Source: Phoenix dactylifera (Eukaryota > Streptophyta > Magnoliopsida > Arecales > Arecaceae). Taken from it: a DNA stretch of 64,000 nucleotides. Below the pieces are notes generated by a model. The model made no database searches, was not told the origin of the DNA, and was given only the letters and a program-made list of their open reading frames with translations. Position 1 is the stretch's first letter. Each line of letters opens with the position of its first letter. The stretch covers positions 7,846,475 to 7,910,474 of the forward strand of contig NC_052407.1 in NCBI RefSeq assembly GCF_009389715.1. The letters run 5' to 3'. A program made the position numbers and the translations under genes. Below are positions 1 to 10,650 of the stretch, in pieces.

Positions 1-265
1 ACCTCAGTCGAGGTACTTAATGGAGATCGAGCCGAGCTCGATGGTCGGTGGAGATCAAGCCGAGCTCGATGGCTGCATCTCGGACTTCTGGCCGAGGCGT
101 CTAGCGTCGTCCGGCATTAATTATAGTATCCTAGCAGGATCGCATATCAGGTTGTCTAAAGATTACGAAACTTCCTATTAGGACGAACGCGATCATAAAT
201 GAAGAATAGCAAAAATCACTGAAGAAGATAAAACTTATGCTCAGAACAGAGAAACCCTCGGGGCC
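1..265 (-). other. Post-pol untranslated part of the left Tat element
   Basis: This segment lies between the integrase stop (near 266) and the missing 3' LTR. It has no coding signal. A short direct repeat around 22-75 carries the motif GCCGAGCTCGATGG twice. Tat elements usually have a long non-coding or antisense-coding region here, and most of it would lie outside the window. Confidence 0.5.
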
Positions 266-3239
266 CTATTGATGATACACTCGGAGGTTTTCGAAACTCC
301 AACTTCGTGGAATGGGGATCCCTTCGAGGGATTCGAGCTTGTACGCTCCGGGTCGTTGGACGCGCGCGACCCGATAGGGTCCTTCCCAATTTGGGGCCAA
401 CTTCCCTTGCTCGGCCAGCTGGGAAGCTTCAGCTCTTCTAAGGACGAGGTCTCCCACTTTGAAGGATTTGAATTTGACCCTGGCGTTGTAGTATTGCGCC
501 ACCTTTTGCTGGTATCTCGCCATGCGGACCTGGGCGGCTTTCCTTGTCTTCTCGATGAGATCCAGGTTGCTCCTGAGCTGCGTAGCACTGGAGTCGGCAT
601 CATAACATTCTACCCTTGGAGAAGGGAGTCCGATTTCCAACGGGATGACGGCCTCCGTTCCGTACGTTAAGTTGAAGGGAGTCTCGCCGATGGGTACGCG
701 GAATGTGGTCCGATAAGCCACAAGACGTTGTATAGGTCTTCGACCCACTGCCCTTTGGACTGATCGAGCCTGGTTTTGAGTCCCTGCAAAATAGTATGAT
801 TCGTTATCTTGGTTTCTCCATTTGCCTGAGGATGTGCAACCGAGGTGAAACGGTGGTCGATGCCGAGCTCCGAGCAGAATTCTCTAAAATGAGCGTTGTC
901 GAACTGGCGGCCGTTATCTGATATGAGGATGTGGGGGAGCCCGAATCTACAAATTATGAACTTCCAAATGAAGTCCTGCATCTTCTGCTCGGTGATCCGG
1001 GCCACTGGATCGGCCTCGACCCACTTCGTGAAGTAATCAATGGAGACGATCAGAAATTTCCTCTGCCCAGTCGCCAAGGGGAACGGTCCCAGGATATCGA
1101 TTCCCCATTGAGCGAATGGCCAGGGAGAGCTGATTGAAGTCAAGGGGGCTGAGGGTCGGCGCTGGATGTTGGCATTCCTCTGGCACCGGTCGCATCTCCG
1201 AACAAAATCCAGCGTATCCTTCTGGAGTGTTGGCCAATAGTATCCCTGGCGCAAAATTTTGTATGCCAGTGCTCGGCTTCCCAAATGGTTTCCGCAGATG
1301 CCTTCGTGGACTTCGCGCATTGCGTAATCCGCCTCCGACGGGTAGAGACATCTGAGAAGGGGAGAGGTAAAGGATCTCCTGTAGAGCTTGCCTTCATACA
1401 GTATGTATCTCGAGGCTATGCGCTTGACTCGACGAGCCTCACGCTCATCGTTGGAAAGAACTCCATTCTGTAGGTAGCTAACGAGCTCATCCATCCAGCT
1501 TGGCTCAACGTCGATACAAAGAGCCGGTTCGGGCTCCTCTGTGCTGGGAATCTGGAGGTACTCCAGTGCTGCCGCTTTTGGGAGCTCGCTTATGCGGGAG
1601 GACGCCAATTTTGATAATTGGTCGGCTCTGAGATTCTCCGACCTAGCAATATGTTGAATGTGGAAGGAACCCAGAGTCAAAGTGAGGTGCCGCACCTTCT
1701 GGAGATATTTTTGCATTGTCGGCTCCCTTGCTTCGAAGTCCCCCAAAATTTGGCTTACAACCAATTGGGAGTCACTGAAGGCCTCCAAGTTCTCGACCTT
1801 CAGCTCTCTAGCCAGCTTAAGCCCGACTATGAGCGCTTCGTATTCCGCCACATTATTAGAGAAGAAAAACTCGAGGCGTAAAGCCTGCTCGGCGACCACT
1901 TCATCTGGACTGGTGAGAATGAGGCCCGCTCCGCTACCCCCCGAGTTCGAAGAACCATCGACGTGCAGAGTCCACGTCGACCTCGGGGTCTACTCTGCTG
2001 GCGCGGGTTCGAGCTCGGCCTCGTCTGGCACAGTGCACTCGACTATAAAATCGGCGAGTGCCTGCGCCTTGATCGCCGGTCTGGGTCGGTACTCGAGGTC
2101 GAACTCCCCGAGCTCGATGGCCCACTTTGTAACTCGGCCAGCGCGATCTGATCGCTGTAGGATCTGCTTTATTGGCTGGTCGGTCAACACGGCTACCGTG
2201 TGAGCTTGAAAGTAAGGCCTGAGCCTTCGAGCTGAGACGACCAGGGCGAAGACGGTCTTTTCCAGCTTGGAGTATCGGGTCTCAGCATCTCTCAAAACCC
2301 AGCTGGTGTAGTATACTGGCTTTTGAAGCTTGCTCTCCTCTCGAACCAGGACCGAGCTCACTGCTATGGGAGAAACGGCTAAGTATAGGTAGAGGAGCTC
2401 GCCCTGCTGAGGCTTCGTAAGCAGCGGAGGAGTGGCGAGAAGGCACTTGAGCTCTTCGAAGGTTTGCTGGCATTCTGCCGACCATAAAAAGTTCTTTGGC
2501 TTTTTGAGAGCCGCAAAGAATGAAAGGCAGCGCTCGGCCGATCGGGAGACGAATCTTCCGAGAGCTGCAACTCGGCCTGTAAGCCGTTGCACTTCTTTGA
2601 CTGTCCTTGGGGGCGTCATCTCTTGGAGCGCTCGGATATTCTCGGGATTGGCCTCGATTCCCCGCTGTATAATTACAAAGCCAAGAAACTTGCCCGAGGT
2701 GACTCTGAACGCACATTTGGCAGGATTGAGCTTCATCCGGTACCTTCGGAGCGTAGAGAATGCCTCGTTGAGGTCGGTCACATGATCTTGCGCCATGCGG
2801 CTTTTCACCAACATATCATCAACATAGACCTCCATGTTTCGCCTATTTGATCTTTAAAAATTTGGCTAACCAGCCGCTGATAAGTCGCTCCAGCATTCTT
2901 TAGGTCGAAAGGCATTACTATGTAGCAGTAGGTGCCCCCGTCAGTGATGAAGGCTGTCTTCTCTTCATCCTCCGGCGCCATCCGAATCTGGTTGTACCTT
3001 GAGAATGCGTCCATGAAAGACAGTAGCTCGTGCCCCGAGGTGGAATCCACAAGCTGGTCGATGCTAGGAAGTGGGAAGCTATCTTTTGGGCAGGCCTTGT
3101 TCAGGTCGGTGTAGTCCACACACATGCGCCATTTTCTGCTAGCCTTTCTGACAAGGACCACATTGGCGAGCCACTCCGGATAAGATATCTCCCGGATGAA
3201 GCCGGTCTCGAGAAACTTGTCGACTTCCTCGGCTGCTGC
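266..3239 (-). pseudogene. pol part of left Tat element: RT, RNase H, second RNase H, integrase (broken)
   Basis: Reverse transcriptase is recognisable from WLANVVLVRKAS and YTDLNKACPKDSFPLP through YVDDMLV near 2820. A first RNase H follows, then a TAG stop near 1991, then a second RNase H with AEYEAL and SDSQLVV. Integrase has the HHCC zinc finger (HEGICGNH to CDRC) and the first two acidic residues, in DILGPF and SDNGRQF. The expected third acidic residue is lysine (NGETKITN, where the right-hand element has NGEAEVTN). One frameshift breaks RT at about 2837 and another breaks the integrase at about 720-750. The C-terminal part, with a GDLVLRR motif, continues to 266. It is a non-functional relic. 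Confidence 0.88.
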
Positions 3240-5693
3240 TCATTGTCGCTCTGGAGCAGCACTTCGCTTCTTCTGTCGTACAGCCTTACAGGTTGGCTTC
3301 ACTTGGAGTCGGTGGACCGCGACCTCCGGATCTATTTCCGGCATATCGGCGGACGACCAGGCGAAGACGTCCATGTTGTTCCGCAGGAAGCTGACAAGAC
3401 GATCTCTCTCGCGAGCATCGAGGCCGAAGCCAACCTGCACGGTTAGCTTGGAAAAATTCTCTTGTAAAGGGATTTGGATAAGCAGCTCACCAGGCTCTAC
3501 CCGCTTCTTCTGAGGGCCAACCCGTGCCTCTAAGGTTTCGGCCGGGAGCTTGCCATCTGGTGTCGGAACCGATACTTTGGCTGGTTGCTTTGCCTCGTGG
3601 GTCGCCATGTAGCATCGCCTTGCTACCGCCTGGTCTCTACGAACTTCGCCGACTCCTTGGCTGGTGGGGAATCGCATAAGCAGGTGGCAGGTTGAGACCA
3701 CGGCTCGAAGAGCGTTGAGCCCAGATCGTCCGAGGATGGCGTTATAGGCCGAGGGCAGACGTACTATGAGGAAATCCATCCTCACAGTACTTTCTCGGGG
3801 AGCGAGCCCAACCGTAACCAGGAGATCGATCTCGCCCTCTACCGGAACTGAGTCCCCAGTAAATCCAACCAGCGGGGCATTCATCCTCCATAATTGTTTC
3901 TCCATCATCCCCATTCTAGAATAGGCGTCAAAATACAAAACATTCGCCGAGCTTCTATTATCAACTAGAACACGTTTTACATCAAACTTGTTCACAACCA
4001 TAGAGATGACCACAGCATCGTCATGGGGGGTTTCAACTTCCTCCAAGTCCTCATCCGAGAACGAGATAGTTTCGGAGGCGCGCAGGCGCTTCGGGGCGGT
4101 TCCTTCCTCTGCAGCTCGTCCGACCGAGGTTCTGCCTCGGATGGTGTTAATGGTTCCGGCGATGGGTCTGTTGGCATTTGGATCTTCCGGCTGTGCGGTA
4201 TCCTCCGCTGGCCTTTTCTCTTCACGCCGGTTCCATACGAACCGGTCGAGCACTCCTTGGCGGATGGGTGCCTCGATCTCGTCCTGGAGCTGGAAGCAGT
4301 CTTCCGTATCATGGCCGTAGTCCCGGTGGAAGCGGCAGTACTTCCGGAGATTGCGCCAAGCTCCGGGATCCCGCCTCGGGGGCGGAGGCTGGAAGTACTC
4401 TCGGCCTTCGATCTCCATGAGGATCTCGGTCCAAGGAGCATTAAGGGGAGTGTAATTTTCGTCCCTCCCATTGGATATGCGGGGCCGCGGTGGAGATCTC
4501 GAACGGGACGGGGATCCTGGTCGGAGAGGTCCCCGCAGCCTAGGTGGACTCTTCAGACGAGGCGGGTTCTTGGCTCGGCGCGGAGATGGGCTTCTGGGAC
4601 GGCCGCGCTCCTCACGATGCCTCTTTTGCTTTTTGGAGGTCTGCTCGGCCCCACCCCGCCTAGAAGCTACGGCTTCCTCGGCCTTTGCGTACTTCCGCGC
4701 CCAGACTAGCATTTCGGTGAAGTCAGCTGGGAAATTCTTCTCGATGGAGAAGAGAAACCTATAAGACCGAGCTCCAGTCTTGAGTGCCGACATGGCGATT
4801 GACTGGTCGAGCTCGCGGACCTCTCACGTTGCAGCAGTGAAACGGTCCAGATATTTCCTAAGCGACTCTCCCTCCCTTTGCTTTATATCGAGGAGGGAGT
4901 CTGAAGTCCGCCGCTGGGGTTGGCTGGCAGCAAAGTTGGTGGCGAACTGCCTGCCGAGCTGCTCGAAAGAGGAGACCGTGCTCGGTTTCAGCCCGGCAAA
5001 CCAGAGCCGAGCTGCTCCTCGAAGCGTTGCTGGGAAAGCCTTGCAGAGCATGGCCTCCGAGGATCTTTGCAATGCCATCAGGGCCCGGTAACTCTCCAGG
5101 TGGTCGAAGGGGTCGGTCGTGCCGTTGTAGGGCTCCACCTGGGGCATCTTGAACCTTGGCGGGACTGGCTCATCCTCGATTTGTTGGGAGAAAGGGGACT
5201 TCGTGGTAAACTCGAAGTCGACCTCGCATCTCGCCCTCCTGCCGTGGAGTGCCTCGATTTGGCGCTCCAGCTTCTCGACTTTCTTGTCGAGTTCGTCACC
5301 CTGGGGGGCCGCCACGGTGGTCTGCTCGGGCACAGGTTGCCCTGGGACTGACTCGATCTCTGACGATTGTGGCCAATCGCCTGAACCCCTCACTTGGGGT
5401 TCTCTCCAGGAGGATGGTCGGGCGTGGGGATCTTGACCTTGGGGGGCCGGTCCACTAGGAGGGGGCACCGGTTGAACCGGAGCCTGAGGAAGTGGCGCCG
5501 TCGGGACGCCCCTAGGTGGCAGGCCTTGGACGGCAGCAGCCAAGGCCTGAACCTGCTGCACCAAGGTATCGAACTGTTCCGGTCGAACTTGAGGAGCCGA
5601 ATCGGCCGGAGATGGTGAGTTCTGGACAGAGTGTCCAGGACTAGGTGGAAGACGTCGGGAGGCATTAGAGGCTCCCTTGCTTCTCAGCTTCAT
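3240..5693 (-). pseudogene. gag-protease part of left Tat element (broken)
   Basis: The probable gag start is the ATG at 5693, just inside the LTR/primer-binding region. The retrotransposon gag domain is clear around 5150-4830 (CKAFPATLRGAARLWFAGL). A TGA at 4824-4826 interrupts the frame, which then continues unchanged downstream, so this is a point nonsense change. A CxxxHxxxHxxxxC zinc knuckle (CRFHRDYGHDTEDC) follows. The aspartic protease site reads VDNRSSA where DSGSSA is expected, so the catalytic triplet is lost. A second TGA at 3240-3242 separates this part from RT. Confidence 0.85.
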
Positions 5694-5708
5694 GGCCGCG
5701 ACTCGGTC

Positions 5709-5727
5709 CCCTTCCTCTAGCATCAAC
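5709..5727 (-). other. Primer-binding region of left Tat element
   Basis: On the minus strand the LTR ends CAGCAACA and is followed by GTTGATGCTAGAGGAAGG. The intact right-hand element has GTTGGCGCTAGAGGAAGG at the same place. The shared GCTAGAGGAAGG marks the primer-binding site. The tRNA could not be assigned with confidence. Confidence 0.55.
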
Positions 5728-5963
5728 TGTTGCTGGAATTCGGACCCGGGGGCGACCACTGGGCCGGGAAGGAGGAGCTCCGGAAAAGCTTGGCGAACGG
5801 CGGCGATCCGGCGATGTGCGGCGTCCTCCGGGAGACCTGCAAGAAGCCGGTGGCCGGGTTTTTCCGGCGCCGGACCTCCGATGCTTAATTCAGAGAGATG
5901 GCCCAAAGACATGCAAGAGAGGAGCTCGAGTCTAAGAGTCCCCCTTTCCCCCCTCAGGAATTT

Positions 5964-5974
5964 CTTATTTATAG
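5964..5974 (-). promoter_or_regulatory. TATA box in left LTR U3
   Basis: CTATAAATAAG on the minus strand, about 240 bp from the inner LTR end. The TATA box of the other Tat LTR lies at nearly the same distance, which supports the orientation and a U3/R position. Confidence 0.6.
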
Positions 5975-6188
5975 GGGGAACGGGTTTACCTGTGATGGGA
6001 CAGAGCGGAAGTACTGCCGTATAGTTGGACGTACAGTGGAAGTTAATGCTTGATCGTGTAAATCAATGTTGTCCTCGTAGGAGATCAGGCCGAAGTCTTT
6101 GAATTACTACGGAACCATGCTGTCGTTTATAGCCAAACAGGTTTGCCGTGTGGAGCTAAGCATTCATAGACAACAGGAGCCATGCACC

Positions 6189-6345
6189 TTAATTGTTGAG
6201 TGAGCCACATGAGCCACATGCCAGCAGAGGTTACATGCATTGATTGTTGAGTGAACTAGGTGTTTGGAGAGACCATAAGCTTTAATTGTTGCGTAAGCTG
6301 AATGTCTGGAGAGACCGTTCGTATCGATTGTTGGCAAGGACACGG
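6189..6345 (-). repeat. Degenerate ~41-bp repeats in U3 of left LTR
   Basis: About four diverged copies, each with the core AATTGTTG followed by a GTCTGGAGAGACC-like tail. Located upstream of the TATA box in element orientation. Confidence 0.5.
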
Positions 6346-6462
6346 CACGATTTGTGGGAGAACACGATAATGGTGATCTACCGCCCGGATGCTTCCTAGT
6401 CGGAGGAGCCGCTTGGGCATTTTCAAGCCCTTGAGTCGGGATCCATTCAGCCGCCCCTTGCT

Positions 6463-6463
<1 letters not shown>

Positions 6464-6495
<32 letters not shown>
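6464..6495. repeat. Poly-G run of 32 bases
   Basis: An uninterrupted run of G inside the left LTR U3. It may be a real expanded tract able to form a G-quadruplex, or its length may be an assembly error. Confidence 0.8.
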
Positions 6496-6499
<4 letters not shown>

Positions 6500-6645
6500 C
6501 GGTCGCCTCCTGCTCGAAGGGGGGCGCCCGGTCGCCTCCTGCTCGAAGGTCGCCTTCTGCTCGGAGGGAGGCTTGGTCGCCTCCTGCTTGGAGCGAGGCT
6601 TGGTCGCCTTCTCCTCGGAGGCTTGGTTACCTCCTGCTCGGACAC
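6496..6645 (-). repeat. ~27-bp repeats in U3 of left LTR
   Basis: About six imperfect copies of a unit with the core GGTCGCCTCCTGCTCGGAGG. They directly follow the G run and end at the tentative LTR edge. Confidence 0.6.
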
Positions 6646-6646
6646 A

Positions 6647-7440
6647 ATCCTTTTTCCCCCAATAATTTCCTTGTCTGATCAAATTATTTGGTTTCTTGTC
6701 AGACCATTTTTGACAGATTTCTCATCTTCAATGTTGGATTCTCTCTGCTATGGACCCTGGCTTTTAGGGCTTCACATTTTAATTGTCTCATGTTCAGAAA
6801 TTGATGCTACTCTTTGGTTCCCAGCATAGTTTTGAGTGACTTCATGAATGCTGCAAAGTTTTCTTTCCTTGTCTCCTCACTCTGTTTTATTGTTAATTTC
6901 AAAACTGGTTTCTGATTTACAGAATTAGGATCCTGACTGTGCCAGTTGCTAGAGGAAGAATTTGTGACCAGCTTCATGCATGTAAGCCTCTACCTTATTT
7001 AATTGCAAACAGATCTGCTTCCTGTGCCAGATTTTAGCATTCACCTTTGTGCTTCTCTCATGAGAAGGCCTGAATATCTTATAGTGCGACTGACTTTAGT
7101 TTAAATTTCTGGCAATGGAGTTATTGATTAAATGCATCAATGTCTTTAGTTCAGTGTGTGATTCCAAAGTCCCAAATTTGCAAACTTCACCATAGGCCAA
7201 TATAAGCCTATCCCCGGATCAGTATCGATCGTAGAGATCGAGTATTGATGTTTTAAGCCAATGTGCTATGATACCAGATCTCCAATGCACTGCAGAACTC
7301 TAACTAAAGCACTGGATGGGACTCATGAGATGGCGTCATCTGCTGCTGCAGTTGCCTGCTTCTGATCATGATCACCCAAGATGGTTCCCGATAAGCATGC
7401 TAAGGCCGTGATGGTTCCCGATATGCATCCCGGTAATCAT
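6647..7440. other. Spacer with one exon-like trace
   Basis: No supported gene. A short segment near 6923-6980 (plus) looks like an internal exon: an acceptor-like TTTACAG, an open stretch containing VPVARGRICDQL, then a GTAAGCC donor. No partner exons were found and the family was not recognised, so it may be a fragment of a gene broken by the neighbouring retrotransposon. Confidence 0.3.
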
Positions 7441-8340
7441 AGCGACACTAGTCCAGGACCTCTACTGAGGTCGATCCGGGTCGATAATGAAAACATCTGG
7501 GACCTCTTGCTAGGTCAATTGAATCATGCAAAGAGAGAGAAATAAGAGAGAGAAAACTAGGAGAGAGGAGAGTGAAAGAAGAGAGAGAGAGAAAACTCTT
7601 TTTTCTTCTCAAAATAGGGGGAGAGCCCGATCTCACCCTCTTCTTCTCGGAATAGGAGGGGGTGTGACAGCCCAAGGTGGTCGAGCTCCGGCGATAGCGG
7701 CCTTCAGCTGCGGCACCATCGGCGACGGTGGTCGACCGACACGAAGAAGGAAAGAAAAGAGAAAGAAGATCATCAAAGAACTCTTCAAACTCGGCATGAA
7801 CCATGGATAACTCCCAAACCGATAGTCATATGCTCTTAGGGGTCTTAGATGGTGGCAAAACTTGGCCAAATCTGGCGGCCGGTGGAGGCAAAACTTGGAA
7901 GAAAGAATCGCCAAAATAGTGTACCCTTATTTCGAATGGATCTCGGTGACTTGTCGGCTTAATTCAACATGGCAACAACTCTAAAACTAGAAAAAAAAGG
8001 AGGAGGAGGCAAAGAGCTCTCACTTCGGTCCGGCGAAGATCCGACGAGGTTTTCGATGAGGAATCAAGGAGGATACTCTAAGAGGAAGACTTGAAATCGG
8101 CACCCATTCTTGGGTCTTCGTCGATGGAGCTAGGAGGAAGGAGCCTTAAAAAAAAAGTCTATAAGGTTTTTGGCCGGTCTTTAGGTTGTTCTAGGACCCC
8201 CGGAGCTCGTCGGAGTCATGGGAGGAAAAAGACTCCTAATCGGAGTCTTCTTCTCCATCGCGTGCAACAAGCTAATTGAGCCTAGCCTCTTTGATTGAGC
8301 CCGCCCACAAGTTGGGCTGGGCGCACCAGATCAGGCTGAG
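7441..8340. repeat. GA/GC-rich repeat-like block
   Basis: A purine-rich segment with (GA)n tracts followed by a GC-rich part. ORFs on both strands are low-complexity and look spurious. Its make-up resembles the block at 41546-42290, so both may come from a dispersed repeat family. No LTR ends, inverted repeats or protein domains were identified. Confidence 0.3.
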
Positions 8341-8795
8341 CCGGGCCATTTGGAGCCGACCCAGTAGCTCCATTTTTGTTTGTTATTACAAATGATGAGA
8401 AAAAAATTCGGTTCAGCTGACAACGACAAAATTCGTTGTGTGTTAGCCACTTCAATTAAATTTTGTAATGTACGTTTTTTCGGAATTATAATTCTCGAGC
8501 ATTCAAGCGACCACAGGAAACGCTGCATGTTTCAAACCATCAACACCGATTGGAAACCACTGCAACGCCCATAGATTAAAGTTCCCCTCCACTATAAAAG
8601 AGACCTGTTCGTCTTCCTTCTTCGCCCGCCACTCTCTTCCTCGGGCCTCATGAGCTTTTTCTTCTTCCTGCATGACGTTCTTCTGCCTTCTAATCCTCAC
8701 CTTCTCAGCTATCCCTTCTTGATCTTTTAGGGCTCATATAAAAAGCCGTCCCATCCGCTCCCTCCCTCGCCACTTTCTCCTTGTCATCCTTACTA

Positions 8796-8828
<33 letters not shown>

Positions 8829-9923
8829 CCTCCCTCCCTCCCTCCATCCTATGAAAAGAAATCCTTTATAACTCTGATTGTCCTTGGTCTCTACCTCTAA
8901 TGGAGGAGCAAAGACTCCTAAAACGCTCCGTCTCTAATGGATGGAGGTTGAGTTTTCACAGACCACTTTTTCCTCTTCAATCCAACTGTTCTCGAAAACT
9001 GAAGACTAACCGAATATGGCCTCCAGAAATGGAAGACTGATCGAACATGGTCGGTCTTATGTTATGCATGCCCAGTGGAATGATGCATAACAGTCATCTG
9101 TTATGCATCATGCTGACCATGCAGGGGGATGTTGCTAGCAGCAGCCACGAAGCATGGTATATGTGTTTTTCGTGGAGATGGCCACCCTAGTAATAGTTCT
9201 TCTGCAGTTCCAGTCTCATGGTGATAAAGGAGCACCAAAAGTTACCTTGTCCATCTCAGTTGAAACGGAGTTTCGGACAGAAGTTGATGGTGGATGATAG
9301 GTTATGCTTGCCATTGCCTTCCCGTTTTTCTGCCCTTTGATTTTGAGGAGGCTTGTTTATCTTGTGGTATATATTCTGCAGTCGAACACGAATGGCATCC
9401 TATTAAAAGTTTCTCTGACTATGTACTTGTTGAAGGTTGATAGCAATGGTACAAGAAAAATTGTGAGAAGAGCTGGAGCATTTGTCTTATCGTGTGAAAC
9501 GGGTTTTGATTTGTAAATTCTCTGATTTTTTAAATGGATATGGAGTCAAAATCCTGAATGCCTACGTTTGACCTGTGGAGAGAATTTAAGGAGATGGGGG
9601 CCTATGATGAGAGGGAGCTTCATCTTCGTGAGTCAATTGCACACATTTTGTCATGAATCGGAAGAGTGAATTTACTGATCCTCTGCTGCTTAGCACCTTG
9701 TTAGACTCCTAATACCAATTGTTAGACTCTTCAAATCAATTTAATTTGAGTTTGCTAAATGCTAACGAAGGTTATGCTGCCGACTGCCTTACAACATAAA
9801 AAGTGAAAAAAGCTTCATGATGACAAACAAATTATGCGAAGAGCTTCCCAAGACAGACTGCAGATTTTTTGAGTTCTTATTGGTTCTGCACGCTTGCGTC
9901 GTTTGGAAGCACCGAACTTCCCA
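8341..9923. other. Spacer upstream of the SDR pseudogene
   Basis: No supported gene. Two plus-strand TATA-like motifs (CTATAAAAG near 8592 and CATATAAAAAG near 8730) and a pyrimidine tract follow each other, but no convincing coding sequence starts after them. Confidence 0.4.
8800..8845. repeat. (CT)n / (CCCT)n microsatellite
   Basis: A run of CT dinucleotides that turns into CCCT tetranucleotides. Confidence 0.85.
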
Positions 9924-10650
9924 ATGGCCGCCGCCCAGAACCGTCCGTCCTCCCCCTCGACGGACGCGTGGCCATCGTCACAGGCGCCTCCCTCGGCGCC
10001 CGCCTAGTCCTCAACTACGCCTCCTCCTCCTCCTCCTCCTCCTCCTCCTCCCACGCACGGAGCTTAATTCTTCCTCCTCCTCCGCTCCTCGAACCGTTGC
10101 CGTCCGCGCCGACGTCTCCGACCCTGCCAACGTCAAGTCCCTCTTCGACCGGGCCGACTCCTTCTTCGGCACCGCGCCCCACACCCTCATCGCGTGCGCC
10201 GGCGTGTTCGACTCCAAGTATCCCTCCCTCGCCGACACCACCGTCGAGGACTGGGACGCCATCTTCTCCGTCAACGCCCGCGGCGCCTTCCTCTGCTGCC
10301 GCGAGGCAGCCAATCGACTCCAGCGGGGTGCCGGCGGGCGGATCATCACGGTGTCATCGTCGCTGGTGGGGGCGCTGAGGCCGGGGTGCGCGGCGTACAC
10401 GGCGTCGAAGGCGGCGGTGGAGGCGTTGACGGAGAAGATGGAGCTGAAGGGAACGGGGATCACGGCCAATTGTGTGGCGCCAGGGCCGGTGGCGACGGAG
10501 CTCTTCTTCGCCGGGAAGAGCGAGGAGGCGGTGAGGAAGGTGGTGGAGGAGTGCCCGCTGGGGCGGCTGGGGGAGACCAAAGACATCGCACGGGTCGTGG
10601 GCTTCCTCGCTACGGACGCCGCCGAGTGGGTTAACGGCCAGGATGTCCGC
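9924..10650 (+). pseudogene. Short-chain dehydrogenase/reductase pseudogene (NADPH-dependent aldehyde-reductase-like)
   Basis: The classical SDR signature is clear: the dinucleotide-binding start DGRVAIVTGASLG, then VRADVSDP, CAGV in place of the usual NAGV, VNARGAFLCCREAANRL, the active-site Ser and the YTASK pair, and a C-terminal DAAEWVNGQ. The gene is broken in several ways. The ATG at 9924 is out of frame with the binding motif. The motif jumps from TGASLG directly to ARLV, losing the GxG loop and the following helix (about a dozen residues). A (TCC)n tract coincides with another frame change. A few residues are missing before ELKGTGITANC. The last residues after NGQ are replaced by the adjoining 29-bp array. 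Intact relatives are soluble NADPH-dependent reductases acting on reactive carbonyls. Confidence 0.85.

Larger units (their letters stand above)
1..6646 (-). mobile_element. Decayed Tat-lineage Ty3/gypsy LTR retrotransposon, cut by the window start
   Basis: Read on the minus strand, the order is LTR (5728-6646), primer-binding region, gag, protease, reverse transcriptase, RNase H, a second RNase H and integrase. This is the Ty3/gypsy order, and the doubled RNase H is typical of the Tat lineage. The 3' LTR would lie before base 1, so the element is incomplete here. The coding region has at least three in-frame stops (near 4825, 3241 and 1991) and two frameshifts (near 2837 and 720-750), so it cannot act on its own. 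It is related to the intact element at 21050-33797 but has a different U3, so it is a separate and older insertion. Confidence 0.9.
5728..6646 (-). repeat. 5' LTR of left Tat element (outer edge tentative)
   Basis: The inner edge at 5728 (plus strand TGTTGCTGG) matches the inner edge of the other Tat LTR. The outer edge is set where the sequence switches from CTCGGACACA to AT-rich flank at 6646/6647. TG...CA ends hold on both sides, but the partner LTR is not in the window to confirm it. About 919 bp. Its U3 part carries two short tandem arrays and a 32-base G run. Confidence 0.6.

Noticed and set aside
6256-6682. Pro-rich minus-strand frames of 129 and 172 codons in the left LTR
   Set aside because: The Pro runs come from the 32-base G run and the repeats from the 27-bp array in the LTR.
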